In this document: positions 1 through 10,499 of the stretch, one piece after another
Numbering within the stretch: the first letter of the stretch is position 1
Layout of the letters: each line of letters begins with the position of its first letter
Origin: Entomortierella parvispora
Lineage: Eukaryota; Mortierellomycota; Mortierellomycetes; Mortierellales; Mortierellaceae
Direction: 5' to 3'
DNA: 64,000 nucleotides
Assembly (NCBI GenBank): GCA_963573315.1
Contig: OY752140.1
Coordinates: 1,922,001-1,986,000, forward strand
Position numbers and translations under genes: made by a program
The notes under the pieces: model-generated
Databases searched by the model: none
Told to the model about the DNA's origin: nothing
Seen by the model: the letters and a program-made list of their open reading frames with translations, nothing else

Positions 1-672
1 ACTGCCGGACAGGAGCGATTCCAGTCATTGGGAGTTGCGTTTTATCGCGGAGCTGACTGCTGTGTGCTGGTTTTTGATGTGAACAATGCAAAGAGTTTTG
101 AGACCCTGGAAAGTTGGAGAGATGAATTTTTGATCCAGGCGTCACCTCGCGGACCTGAAAACTTCCCTTTTGTTGTCATTGGCAACAAGATCGATATGGA
201 AGAATCCAAACGCATGGTAAGCATTGGCATCTTTGCAGGATGAGCTATGTGGGAGGCAGTTGATCACTTACTGAATTTGATCCCTGGATATAGATTTCTC
301 AAAAGAGAGCCATGGCATGGTGCCAGTCGAAGGGCAATATTCCGTAAGTATCTCATGCACCTTTCAGTCTTTTTTCTCCTTGTTACTTTTGACGCGTTTT
401 ACTGACCTTTTTCTCGGTCTAAATTTGCAACAGCTACTTTGAGACCTCAGCAAAGGAGGCTATCAATGTCGAGCAGGCATTCCAGACTATTGCCAAAAAC
501 GCGTTGCAGCAAGAGATTGAAGTGGACATGTAAGGGGGCTTCATATCTTGTGCCGTGCAAGGTTCATTTTGAGTGGTTTTTCTCTGACTTTGCCTTTGCC
601 TTAAATAGTGATTTTCCCGACCCCATCAAAATTGACAGTGACACTTCCAAGGATTATGGATGCGCTTGCTAA
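1..672 (+). CDS. YPT7: Rab7/Ypt7-type small GTPase, 5' end outside window
   Basis: This is a Rab-family GTPase of late endosomes and vacuoles that recruits tethering factors for membrane fusion. The exons are 1-216, 294-343, 434-529 and 609-672, all with GT-AG borders and continuous phase. The window opens inside the switch II motif (TAGQERF). The guanine-specificity motif NKID and the SAK motif (ETSAKEA) follow. The last exon ends DYGCAC and a stop, so the protein carries the CxC tail that is doubly geranylgeranylated in Rab7 proteins. The [17 protein letters not shown] block and the PDPIKID tail are characteristic of Rab7/Ypt7 rather than other Rabs. The P-loop and switch I lie upstream of the window and cannot be checked. 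Identity of subfamily is by recognition of these motifs, not by alignment. Confidence 0.9.
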
Positions 673-2670
673 GATGTCGTGTCTTTTTTTGGCGCAAGGG
701 AGATGGGCGCCTTCATGATCATTCACTGTTCGCTCATCTGCCCCCTGGGCTATGCCCCTTGCTTTTCTTCAGCTTGCACCAGCTTTGCCATGGAAATTTT
801 GGGTTTTCATTCCACCTTCGACACAGAGAGGATCTAGGCAAGGATTTCCATACCAGTTTCTTTTTTTTTATTCTTCATAAACAACTTTTTCTTTTTTTGA
901 GTATTGCATTGTTGCTTTCTAGTACGGTAATGGAAGGCGAGACAGAGTCAAGGATCACAAGGACTGCCGGTTCAGGAAAAGGATGCCGAGCTTGTGAACA
1001 AAGGAGAAGCAGGAACCATCTCGGCCTGGAGCGCTCTGGACCGTACCTAGAACATCCATTTTGCAGGCACAGTGGAGGAGTTTCTTGCAGTTTGGGCAAC
1101 CGTACTCACTCTTGCCGAGACTAAGCCGGATCAGAACATGGAAGGGGTTAGAAAGAAAGCAGAAATGCAAAAAAATTAGATGCGGGATGACGCATCAAAC
1201 AGCCGACCGCGAGTAAGACGTAGAAGAACAAAGAGTGGGAGCAGGGGAGAGCCGGATGTGTGGCATCAACAACAACAATCACGACAACAATAACAACAGC
1301 AGCAACAATAATAACAGCACGAATGTCCCTGGAAGTGAAGGGCAAGGGCAATCAGTTCCACTCAAGGACGGTCAGGAATCACACACGGATTGGACTGCGC
1401 CAAGGTGAATGTTTCCCATGACCCGGCATGGATTCACTTGGCTATTGCGGAGGGGGTGACGAACTGTTTTTATTGGAGGGCCGAAAAAGCGATGACGGCA
1501 TTGGGACTGATCACAAAACGGACGCGTCCGGTCCAGAGCCAAGGGGGAAAATGAAAATGTGGTAGTGATGATGATGATGATATTGATGGTGGTGGTGGCA
1601 AAGGAAGCAAGGGCGCAGGCAAAAAATAGAATTGGGGCCAGGAGAGCATGGAAGGAAGGATAAGACGCGTCCCTGTTGGCGGCCGCTGACGAGTGAGCGA
1701 TGAAGGCGGGCACATGATGTCATGGAAGGTCGCACAACGGGACCCCCTTGTGTCGCGTCTGAGTGTGGCAAGAAATTGACATGCCTGCTGCTCAGAGATT
1801 GTCGAGCAAAGAGGAAAGGGAGCGAACGAGGGAGGTCGAGGTCGGACGGCAAGGGAACAGCAGAACAACAATGAACGGTGAGCAAGTAAGTAAGTAAGCA
1901 AGCAAGCAGGCCGATGGCTGGATGGTACGTTGCTGCCGAAGAAAAGACTGCAGACTAGCGCGGGCTGGATTGATTGCACGCAGCAACGATATCGAAACAG
2001 CTCCCCAGAGAGTGAGGCGTGCCTGTCTGTCTGTCTGTCTGTCTGTCGTCGTGTTTCTCGCCTCCTGGTCCCTGTCCCCCCCCCCCCCCCCCCCCCCCCC
2101 CCCTTTCCATCCATCCATCCATCCATCCCATCCCATCCCATCCCATTCCTTCCCATCCCTTGATTGATCGTTCGCCGACTGACTGATTGATTGATCGAGT
2201 CTCTCCTCCCTCAACCTTCTCTCACTCATGCGTCCTTCTTTCTGCCCTTTTTATCTTCCCTTTTCTCTTTTCTTTCTTTCCTTCTTTTCAATCTCATCTT
2301 CTCGTCCAATCCATCCTTGGCTCTCATTCGCGCCGCTCCTTCTATCTTCTCCTCCCTTCTTTCTTCCCCCCTTCTCGCTTACTCTCGCTCGCTCGCCCCC
2401 GTGCTCGGTGTGATCGACTGATCTTTTTATAACCTACTACCAACGGTCATTATAACTCCTCTCTCTCTCTCTCCTACATAGACCAGATTCTTGTCACTTT
2501 CAGCATTGTATCCATCCTGCAAGTCTGTGCATCCTTCCTTTTTTTTTTTTTCTTTTTTTTTGTAATCCTTCTCAAATCTTTCTTCATCCAGCGGATGGTT
2601 CATATGTGTTCCCGTCCATCCGCTCGTTGACTCTCCTCTCTTCCTTGTCCTTATCCCTCCTCCGCCAGAC
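673..2670. other. Intergenic region between the Rab7 gene and the phosphatase gene
   Basis: This 2-kb stretch has no gene I can support. It contains an AAC/AGC-rich stretch near 1265-1320, TCTG repeats near 2025-2047, a 28-base poly-C run at 2076-2103, CCAT repeats just after it, and a long pyrimidine-rich leader up to the phosphatase start codon. Short frames that look protein-like occur on the plus strand near 1050-1180 and 1220-1410. They have no start codon or consistent splicing, so no model was made. Confidence 0.6.
2076..2103. repeat. Poly-C run of 28 bases followed by CCAT repeats
   Basis: A homopolymer of C runs from 2076 to 2103 and is followed by CCAT and CCCAT short tandem repeats to about 2155. 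It lies in the probable upstream region of the phosphatase gene. Its exact length may be unreliable because of sequencing error. Confidence 0.85.
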
Positions 2671-5600
2671 ATGCTATCGCCCCACGACCAACAGCAGCAG
2701 CAGAATCAGGATCAGCAACATACCCAAAAGCAGTCTGCAGGACCCCTATCTGACCCACGCATTTCTGCAATGTCATCTGCACTGTCGACAACCACACCCA
2801 ATGATCGGCCCACTTTGGCCCTCGTAGCAGATCCTTCCTCGATCTCGCCGACGCTGCACGCGTCCGCCGCCTTCTCTGCTGCCTCACCTGCGGCGGCGGC
2901 CCAGATTGCTGCCGCTACCGTGCCCCCCACACCGACCTTCTCCGGATCCGATTTCTTTGCCGCGTCCCAGAATCCGTCACAGCATCTCAACCAGCTCCCG
3001 TTGGAAACCCCCTTCTTCACCCCTATGGCGGTCTGGAGCGAGCCTGGAGGCGACTACTTTGCATCTGCAGCCTCGACTCCGGCCCCAAACCACAATCCCC
3101 TCTCCTCTGCGTTTCAGACGCCTGCAGCTTCCTTTGAGTATTTTCCCTCCTCTGCAGATCAGCAAATCAACAACAACAGTGCGAACCATCCACCGTCGTC
3201 GACCGGATTTCAGCTTCCGCCAAGTACCCCTTTCCAACTCTCGCTGCCTCGCGCCGTGCCAACCAATGCTGGTCCAGGTGGAGCATGGGCGCCGTATCCG
3301 GGATCCAAGATGTCGTCAGCTTCTGATCGCACGGGATCTCTTCCCAGTATACCCTCGCATAGGACCAGTCTGTCCATGACCATGCCTATGTCTTCGTTGA
3401 TGACACCGGGTGGCATGTCGATGCCTGGTCGACCTCTCTCGCAATCAAACTCTTCGTCCTCGATCCCTGCAGCCCTTCTCGCAGAGTTGAACATGAAGGA
3501 AATGGGCGAAATTGCAGTTTCTGAGCTTCTTGAGAAAGTGCTCAATGGCCACGACCAGAATGCTGTTATGATGCTGGATATGCGGCCGTCCATGTCCAAT
3601 GCAGCGTCATCCATCAAGACGGCTGTGAGCGTTTGCATACCCAACATGCTCCTCAAGCGCCCCATGTTTTCCCTGCAAATGGTGACTGAGCAATTGACGT
3701 CAGAGCAGGATATGGAGACGTTTTCGAGGTGGAGACAATTCGCCACCATTATTCTCTTTGATGCTTCAGGCGCAGTGCCGACAGTGGGCTCGCCAGCGCT
3801 TCTTATGGCCCAAAAATTCCGTAAAGAAGGATGTAGTGCAGCTCTGGGGTATCTCCAAGGTAAAGCCCATCAAAGCACTAAAACATCTCAAGTTTTAGTC
3901 TTGTTTTGTATGATACTCAACCCGTTGCCCGTCCCTCATCCTGTTCTATTTTTGTTTGTTAATGAACTAGGTGGCTTTAATACGTTTCTGGCCCGCCATG
4001 GCGGTCAGTGCAGAACGGATGGAAGCGCGGCGGGGGATCAGGAGCCTTCAAAGATGTCAATGAGCGGTATCAGTGCTTCTGCCGCAATGCCTCCACCAAA
4101 TCCCATGTCCATCGTATCCCCCCCGCGACAACGCTTGCATTTGGGATCACTGCCTTCCATGATCACTCAGCTCCCAGAAGGACCTCTTGGGTGTCAAACA
4201 CCGATGCTGGAGAACCCTAATGTAAACCCGCTTTACGAGAGTGTCCGTCAGTCCATGGGGCTCAGCACTGACATTACGGAAGAGATCCCAGTGCGGATGC
4301 CAATGGGCTTTACACTGAACACCATGAGGGGTCAATTGCCTGAATGGTTGGTGTCAGCCGTGAGTGAGGGAACGGGCAAGGCCAGACTGGCCGAGCATTT
4401 TCAGGTACGGTTTCTTGGTTGTTCATGGAAGTTAAAATGAATGACGATGATATGACAAACTACTGATGATACGTCAAAGAGTATAATCAACTGACGAATA
4501 CACGAATACCACATCTCATGTACCTAATAGAAAGTAGAGATCAGCGAAAGTAAACGTATGGCGCTCCTTATGTCACCTCAGATCATGCGGTCCGGCAAGA
4601 CAACACATTTCAGCATCAGTGCTGGCATTGAACAGGGGCTCAAGAACCGGTACAACAACATCTGGCCATATGACCATACACGCGTCATGATTTCAGTGCT
4701 GGATCCTGGCCACGACGACTACATCAACGCATCATTCCTGACGCCTTTCCTCAGCAAAAAGAAGTATATTGGCACACAGGGTCCTCTACCGGTGACGTTC
4801 CAAGACTTTTGGAAAATGACATGGGAGCAACGTTCAAGAGTGGTGGTGATGTTAACCCGCGAGAAGGAAATGGGTAGGATCAAGTGCCATCAATACTGGC
4901 CAACAGCAGCGGAGCCCGTGATGGAAGTTGGCGCCATGAAGGTGACATTTGTGACGGAATTCCTGCCGGATCCAACCATTGGTACAATCTTGGTGCGACA
5001 GTTGAAGATCCAGCACCTACTCAAGCCAGAGCTGGGAGAGCGACCGATTACCCAAATTCAGTACACTGGCTGGCCTGATTTTGGTGTACCCGAGACCCCA
5101 CTCGAAGTCCTCCGTGTAATTCAGCTGGCAAACGAGCACAACAACACTGTCGAGTCGCCAGGGCCAATGGTTGTACATTGCTCAGCAGGATGTGGACGGA
5201 CAGGCGCGTTCTGTGTGATTGATTCCATCTTGACAGAGCTGGAGGTTAACCCCGAGGCTGTCATGAACCCAGTACCTACCACCACTAGTGCCAGCGTCAG
5301 CAGTAAATCCAGACTGTCTTTGTCGAGCCGGCCCTCGCTCGAGTTCTCTCTCTCCGCGAATGACCGTGTCAGGAGTGCATTGACGATGACGAGCGGCACC
5401 AGCAATGCCGGCGCTGCGCCAAAGGCGAATGATCATACTACGGATATTGTCTTTGCAAGCGTGAGCGGACTGAGAGAGCAGCGAGTATCTATGGTGCAGA
5501 CGCTGCGCCAATACGTTTTCTGTTACGAGGCCATCTTTTGGCATATGGCAGTGCAATTTACCAAGGAGAAGCCTAACCTGGGTCTCATGGTCTTGCCACC

Positions 5601-5724
5601 CCCACCCTTAGCAGTCCATACTCCTCTTTTACCTGTGACTCACTCCATGACATCAAACCCAGCTCTCTCTATGGGTAATGCGCCCATGTCTGCAACTGCC
5701 GAAGAGTTTTCGTTCTTTGGGTAA
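2671..5724 (+). CDS. Tyrosine-protein phosphatase with N-terminal rhodanese-like domain
   Basis: This is a classical cytoplasmic protein-tyrosine phosphatase of about 938 residues. The exons are 2671-3859, 3971-4404 and 4531-5724. Residues 1-270 are low-complexity (Q, S, P, A rich). Residues of about 275-410 resemble a rhodanese/CDC25-like domain (GEIAVSELLEKV, VMMLDMRP, TIILFDASG). The catalytic domain starts near residue 560, with a substrate-loop motif (KNRYNNIWPYD), a WPD loop (GWPDFGVP) and the P-loop HCSAGCGRTG at about 756-765 with its nucleophilic Cys and Arg. The Q-loop segment LREQRVSMVQTLRQY follows after a serine-rich insert of about 75 residues. A rhodanese domain plus PTP is the layout of the fungal MAP-kinase phosphatases Pyp1/Pyp2 and Ptp2/Ptp3, so a role in stress-MAPK dephosphorylation is inferred. 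The first intron is in frame and stop-free, so its removal rests on splice-site quality. Confidence 0.88.
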
Positions 5725-5947
5725 CCCAATTCTTGAACCGACCTTCCTAGTGCACATTTTGTTTTCCATTCTGGCAATCACTCCATCCCTTTCATTTTCA
5801 AATTGCCACTATACAACGCAAGAGAAGAGCAAGCCCTCCCTTTCCCTCGCACACCCTGTAATAATAATTTATGGTCGCGATATAGTGACTTTCCAAGTGC
5901 AAGGATTAAATGCCGCCTTCTGTCTGCCTCGTTTTCCTCTCAGGTCT

Positions 5948-7534
5948 TCAAGCGCTTGGGCGAAAGACTTTTTGAATCTTGGATGCCTGTGAATCACAAA
6001 AAATGTTTATCAGGGTTAGTGCATGTTGTCCGAGATGCCAGAAATCAACATTTCAGCATTCCAGTCGAGTCATCTTACCAGTTGTGCAAACGTTGGGTGG
6101 GCAAGAATAGCGTCGATAGCTATCTGTAGATCTTGGTCCGACATGTTCAGCAGCTGATCAAAGTCGCAATCTCGAGATGTGGAGACTAGAGGCTGTAGAG
6201 CCGGGGTCAGCTGAGGTCCAAATTGAGGCAGGGTAGAGATCACTGCTTCAGATGGCTGGGAGAAGAGTCCACAGTCTTGATTTTGAGAAAGACCATCTCC
6301 ACGACCGAGTCTGCTCTCTGTTCGCTGGGATCTATTAATGAGTCTGGATCGATGAGGTTCTATGTTCTCGTTTCCTGTGCCGCTGCTGTGATTGTTGCTT
6401 GCTGTGCGACATTCGATAAACAGTGAAAGGATGGATGCGCATTGGCCACAGTCGTGTTGAGATTGGAACTTGACCTGGAACTTGCGGGTCTGCGTGTTCA
6501 AGAAAATGAAGAATCAACAGCAAGGTAGGTATAAGTAACTTGTCTTTCTATCCTGTTATGATGTTTCGAGTGGTTACCCATAGTTATGCAAGACGGGCGA
6601 GTTTTTTTTTTCTTCTTACCTCAGCGACATTTGAGTCTGGAGAAAAGTAGCTGTATCGAAATCCAATCATGCTCCCTTTTACAAGTCCTTTGAGTTTCGT
6701 TTGCCGCAAACTGTTCATATCAAGATTAATGCATTCCTTGGAGGAAGAAGGTACGAGAATTACGTCAGAATTCTAAACTCCTCCTTTCCCTCCACAGTCT
6801 CATGGAGGTTTCTGAGTCTGACGTTTTGACGAGAGGGAAATAAAAACGAAATACATACTAGAGTCGTTTGCCCGGATTGAATCAGTAGCTCAGGCAAGGA
6901 CAACTCTTGTTCTCGAGCATCGAGCAAGCCAGTGCCAGGATGAGGACCAGGTTGTGCTAATGACATGGCTGTCGTTGATGCAAGGGACATGTGTTGAAGG
7001 GTTAGGCTTTTGAAAATGACATTTCCTAACCTCACATCCCCCCCAACTAAACTATACATCATCGTTGACAAGAAACACTTGCAAACCTTGAATAGTAGAG
7101 TTTCTTGTGCAGGAACTCGTACTAGGTCGATGGATCTTCAGGGTTACAGAGTGTTGCGGGGCAGAAAGGTGAACCCAGGCGGATTGTTCCTTTGTTTCGG
7201 CTACAGATTGCCCGAATCCAGAAGGGCGATACTGGATTATGGATCCACCGTCGCAACCACTAAGCCCCGGTCCAAGACCGGATTGTGGAAGAGGAGCTTG
7301 GAGGTATGGTTGGTTAGACCACTGCCCACTTGCTGCAGCAGGAGATGTCTGAAGAGTGACGCCTGATGCTCCAGAGAGAGGCTGTCCCAGATGCAGACTT
7401 GTCCTCAAATCGGCCGCGAAGCCGCCTTGGGCTGCAGGGCTCTGCTTCGAAAACCTCTCGAGCACAAAGGTAGCGACGCTGTATGAAGGGGGCTGATATT
7501 GAGGATGAAGCGCAGGGGGACGGAAGGCTGACAT
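5948..7534 (-). CDS. REC114-like meiotic recombination protein
   Basis: I read a five-exon gene: 7087-7534, 6859-7025, 6620-6736, 6079-6489 and 5948-5986. All exons have GT-AG borders and matching phases, giving about 393 residues. REC114 works with MEI4 to activate the Spo11 complex for meiotic double-strand breaks. The match lies in a split PH-like fold: an N-terminal VATFVLERF strand, then WVHLSAP and VTLKI, then GFRYSYFSPD followed by TRKFQVKFQSQHDCGQCA. The C-terminus is a short helix (HPTFAQLASKIQKVF) like the one REC114 uses for MEI4 binding and trimer formation. A disordered Ser/Thr-rich linker joins the two parts, as in known REC114 proteins. The start was taken at ATG 7534 because the upstream open frame to 7855 is Cys-rich and does not look like coding sequence. 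REC114 diverges quickly, so the call rests on pattern and layout. Confidence 0.62.
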
Positions 7535-8034
7535 TGAGGGCCACGAGAGAATACGACGAAACGAGAGAGGGTGAGGGACCAAGAAGACCACAGAGCTAGT
7601 TGTTTCGATCCGAGCTTGTGTGTCTGATGTCCCTTGCCAGCAGAGGCAGCAGCAGGGGCCGGCAGAGCCGTCCGGGTGCATTTCAGCCACATCCAAACAA
7701 CCAGAACAACCAGAACAATCAGAACAATCATTGCACACTTTGCTCTGAGACAACAATGGCCGTGTCTCCTCGGTTGTCGCTCTGCTCTGTACGGTCGCCC
7801 GTACAGTACCAAAGCGAGCCAAAGAGGGGTCATCTGGCGCGGACGGACGGGCCAATCAATTCTCCAGGCCAGTTTTTTTTCGTTGTGTTGTCTGGTTCAC
7901 ACCTGGTTTGTTCACTTTGGTTCTTTTTTGCCTTTTCCATCCGGTTTCCCTCTTCTTCTTCTTCTTCTTCTTCACTCGCCCCTCTTCTCCACCACACCAC
8001 ACCACACCTCACAACATAAACGCGCACTCTCACC
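7535..8034. promoter_or_regulatory. Shared divergent upstream region of the REC114-like gene and the 8035 gene
   Basis: Two genes start in opposite directions 500 bp apart, so this interval should hold both promoters. It contains a (TTC)n pyrimidine stretch near 7950-7972 and an ACCACACC-rich stretch just before the plus-strand ATG. I see no convincing TATA box. A minus-strand reading frame covers part of it but begins far upstream of any conserved sequence. Confidence 0.4.
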
Positions 8035-8430
8035 ATGGCCGAAAAGCAACCACAGCAGTTCCACGCCCAGTCGCGTCAGCCCATCGTCGCCGTTGACACC
8101 TCTGCTACCACCCCAACTGCCGCCTCGGACTCGATCCAGCCCATCGCCGTCCCCGGCAACGGTCGCTCCTTGACCACCGATTCCTCGGGGCCTGTTATCT
8201 CGCCCACCAGCCCCTCAAAGTCGCTCGGAAAGAAGACCGGCACCCGCTCGACTTTTTGCCCAAACACTCTCCGTAAAGGCACCAAACTCACGGAGGAAGA
8301 CTACGAACACCACGAGAATGTCGATCCCCAGCCTACCGGTTGGCTCCAGATGTTGGGACTCAAGAAGTCGCCCAACTTTGGCGAGGCTATCGACAAGAGC
8401 GACGAACCTCATCATCAATCCTACTACTAG
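8035..8430 (+). CDS. Small intronless protein of unknown function
   Basis: This uninterrupted 131-codon frame has a good start context (CACCATGG) and codon use like that of the highly biased genes nearby. The product is polar and probably disordered over its first half (Ala/Ser/Thr/Pro rich), with a basic patch (KSLGKKTGTRSTF). The C-terminal half has a short ordered-looking segment, KLTEEDYEHHENVDPQ, then TGWLQMLGLKKSPNF, and ends with an SYY tail. I see no signal peptide, membrane segment or known domain. I do not recognise it. The GWLQMLGLKK segment might form a short amphipathic helix. The pyrimidine-rich leader directly before the ATG suggests a well-expressed gene. Confidence 0.65.
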   Translation: MAEKQPQQFHAQSRQPIVAVDTSATTPTAASDSIQPIAVPGNGRSLTTDSSGPVISPTSPSKSLGKKTGTRSTFCPNTLRKGTKLTEEDYEHHENVDPQPTGWLQMLGLKKSPNFGEAIDKSDEPHHQSYY

Positions 8431-9323
8431 GTGCATCCTTCTCCTTCTTTCCCTTTTTCTGTGGCTGACATAACGAATAACCGTGTACACTATAAACATT
8501 AAAAGTCGCCCAAGCAAACAAAGAAAGAAAAGTACCAGTGGCTGGATCGTTTGCTACTGTATAGTTGGCGAAAACAAAACCACAGCCGCCTTTATGTTCT
8601 TCCGTTGAAAAAAAGCTGGCACATGAGCCAAGAGGCATTTGCACTGGAAACAGGGGACATCGTAATGCCGAAGTAACCTGACCTGCGCTCTCGAGATTTT
8701 TTTTTCAGGTTTTTTCCTCCGCGCGTTGTTTAGAGGATCGGCACTAGATCATGCTGTTCATAGTGAAGATATGCCACCACGGCTGTCTGACCACAATAAA
8801 AAGCCCCAGACGCGTCTCGGAACAAGGGAAAGACCTGAGCAACCAAAATAAAGAAAGCGAGATCCGATCAGCACCGAGAGGACAAAGTAATGATTGGGCC
8901 AGAGACAGAGAGATGTTGCATGTTTTCTGTCGCTGGACACAACGCGGCGGCCCAGTTTCTGAAGCAATTGAGTGACCCACCTCTCGTACTCACTCAAGAC
9001 ACAATGACAATGCGGCAGCATGGTAGTGGTACTTGTCAGTTGAGAAAAGTGCCCCATCTTTCTATATAGGATCCTGGATACAAGGAATCTCCCTAGACAG
9101 GGCAGCAGCCACGTGTGGGATGAGCAGAAGACGATGCCCCATAAAAACGGAATCTTGCACAGAGTTAAGGCCTGGCTCGGGGGACGCCTTTGCTGCAATA
9201 TGTCCTGAGCGCGTCATTTTATGATTCGATGTTTCTGCTCGTGGCAGAAATACCTTTTCTTGCCCTCCATCATCCTCTCTCTTTTCTCTCATCAACCCCC
9301 CATCGACTTCTGAATCGACCACC
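8431..9323. other. Intergenic region, no supported gene
   Basis: This stretch holds the 3' end of the 8035 gene and the upstream region of the EF-hand gene. Reading frames of 60-146 codons occur on both strands but lack splice or composition support. No tRNA or repeat was seen. Confidence 0.5.
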
Positions 9324-10498
9324 ATGGACGACTCGAAACACCACAGCTTCGTCCAGTCCGCCTTCAACGCCCTGGACCACAACAATGACGGGGCCATCAA
9401 TGCCAAAGATCTGCTCTCTGTCTACGCGGATACATTCCCAGTGCCCGAGCCTGGACATGCAGCCCTTGATGAGGTACAGACTGCACCATCACCCTCCATG
9501 CTCACAGGGCGAAATGCTGGACCCCATGCGATGAAGCACAATGGCAGCATTGGACTCTTTGTTCAGGGATCTTGCGCAATGGACAGTAGACGCGCTCTTC
9601 AATGTACAAAGCTTTCTGTCTCTCTGAATCCTCGGGGCCTGGTTGGAAAGGATGGGGCCAGCTCCTCGGAGGACAACACTGTCTGCACTGGACCGCCTCC
9701 TCGCTATCTCAGTGTGTCCTTGGCCTGTTTTCTAACACGCTTGACCACTCTATATCATATACGCACTTATTTAAGGATGAGAATGCCCCTGTCGGCCGCC
9801 CTGCCTTGCCTCCCTAACCTAACGTTCTTCTGGGATAACTCTTAGGCCACTGCGAATGCCCTGATTTCCATTGCCTCAGGGTCATCATCCCAGGACGGGC
9901 AGGAATCACCTTCTATTTCGTTTCAGGACTTTCAGCACTTCTTGAAGATCCATCGGATAGAAGTCATCCCAACAGGCAAAGAATGGACCCGTGAGAGTCT
10001 AGAGACGTTACTAAGAGATCTCTCTCAAGTCAAGGCGTCCCTTTCGGATAGTCCTCATCTGGAAGAGACAGCTGGTAAGATGATGCGATAAGCGGAAAAA
10101 AAGAAGGGATCGGATGTGCGTTTTTGCGTGCTTTTCTCGCTCGGATTGAGGTTTGTGCGCAACAACGGAGAGAGGGGGAAAGAAAGAGGGACAGACTGTT
10201 CTTTTTTTGTTTTTTGAAGGCGAGGTTGCATTGGACAGGCTAAGTGGTGGGAGTATTGCCAGAGTCCATGATTCGTGAGAGCACAATCGAATTTAGGGTC
10301 TACTTGGTCCCAGTTTCGAATCTGCACAGGGCACCCATCTCTTGTTGGTCGTCTTTTCATTCGAAGCTTTGGACGTTACTCTCCTGCTTTTTCGACCAAC
10401 CATCTGATCCTGTCAGTACACGTCTCGGACTGATTGGAGCAGAGGCAGAATATGCAGGAGATTTCTTCAAAGCAACTATGGATACTGACACATTGTAA
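9324..10498 (+). CDS. EF-hand protein, possibly the N-terminal part of the following carrier
   Basis: Exon 9324-9473 encodes an N-terminal helix and one canonical EF-hand calcium-binding loop, DHNNDGAINAKD, with acidic or polar residues at loop positions 1, 3, 5, 9 and 12. Exon 9846-10074 continues in phase with a segment (SISFQDFQHFLK) that may be a degenerate second EF-hand. Two endings are possible. A short last exon such as 10440-10498 would close a separate protein of about 145 residues. Alternatively a splice from 10074 to 10516 enters the mitochondrial carrier in frame and makes a calcium-binding carrier of about 450 residues. The introns (372 and about 365-440 bp) are longer than is usual in this window. 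The EF-hand exon is well supported, but the 3' end is not. Confidence 0.5.
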
Positions 10499-10499
10499 C

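Noticed and set aside
1050-1410. Plus-strand stretches with protein-like composition, including an Asn-rich run
   Set aside because: Each is only 40-60 codons, in differing frames, with no start codon and no convincing introns. Frames of this size occur by chance.
1470-2229. Minus-strand frames of 145-228 codons
   Set aside because: They run through the poly-C and CCAT repeats and give Gly and Asp-Gly-Trp-Met runs. They have no ordered sequence or splice support.
7535-7855. N-terminal extension of the REC114-like protein to the ATG at 7855
   Set aside because: The extra 107 codons are Cys/Ser-rich without similarity to REC114. ATG 7534 lies just ahead of the conserved first strand.
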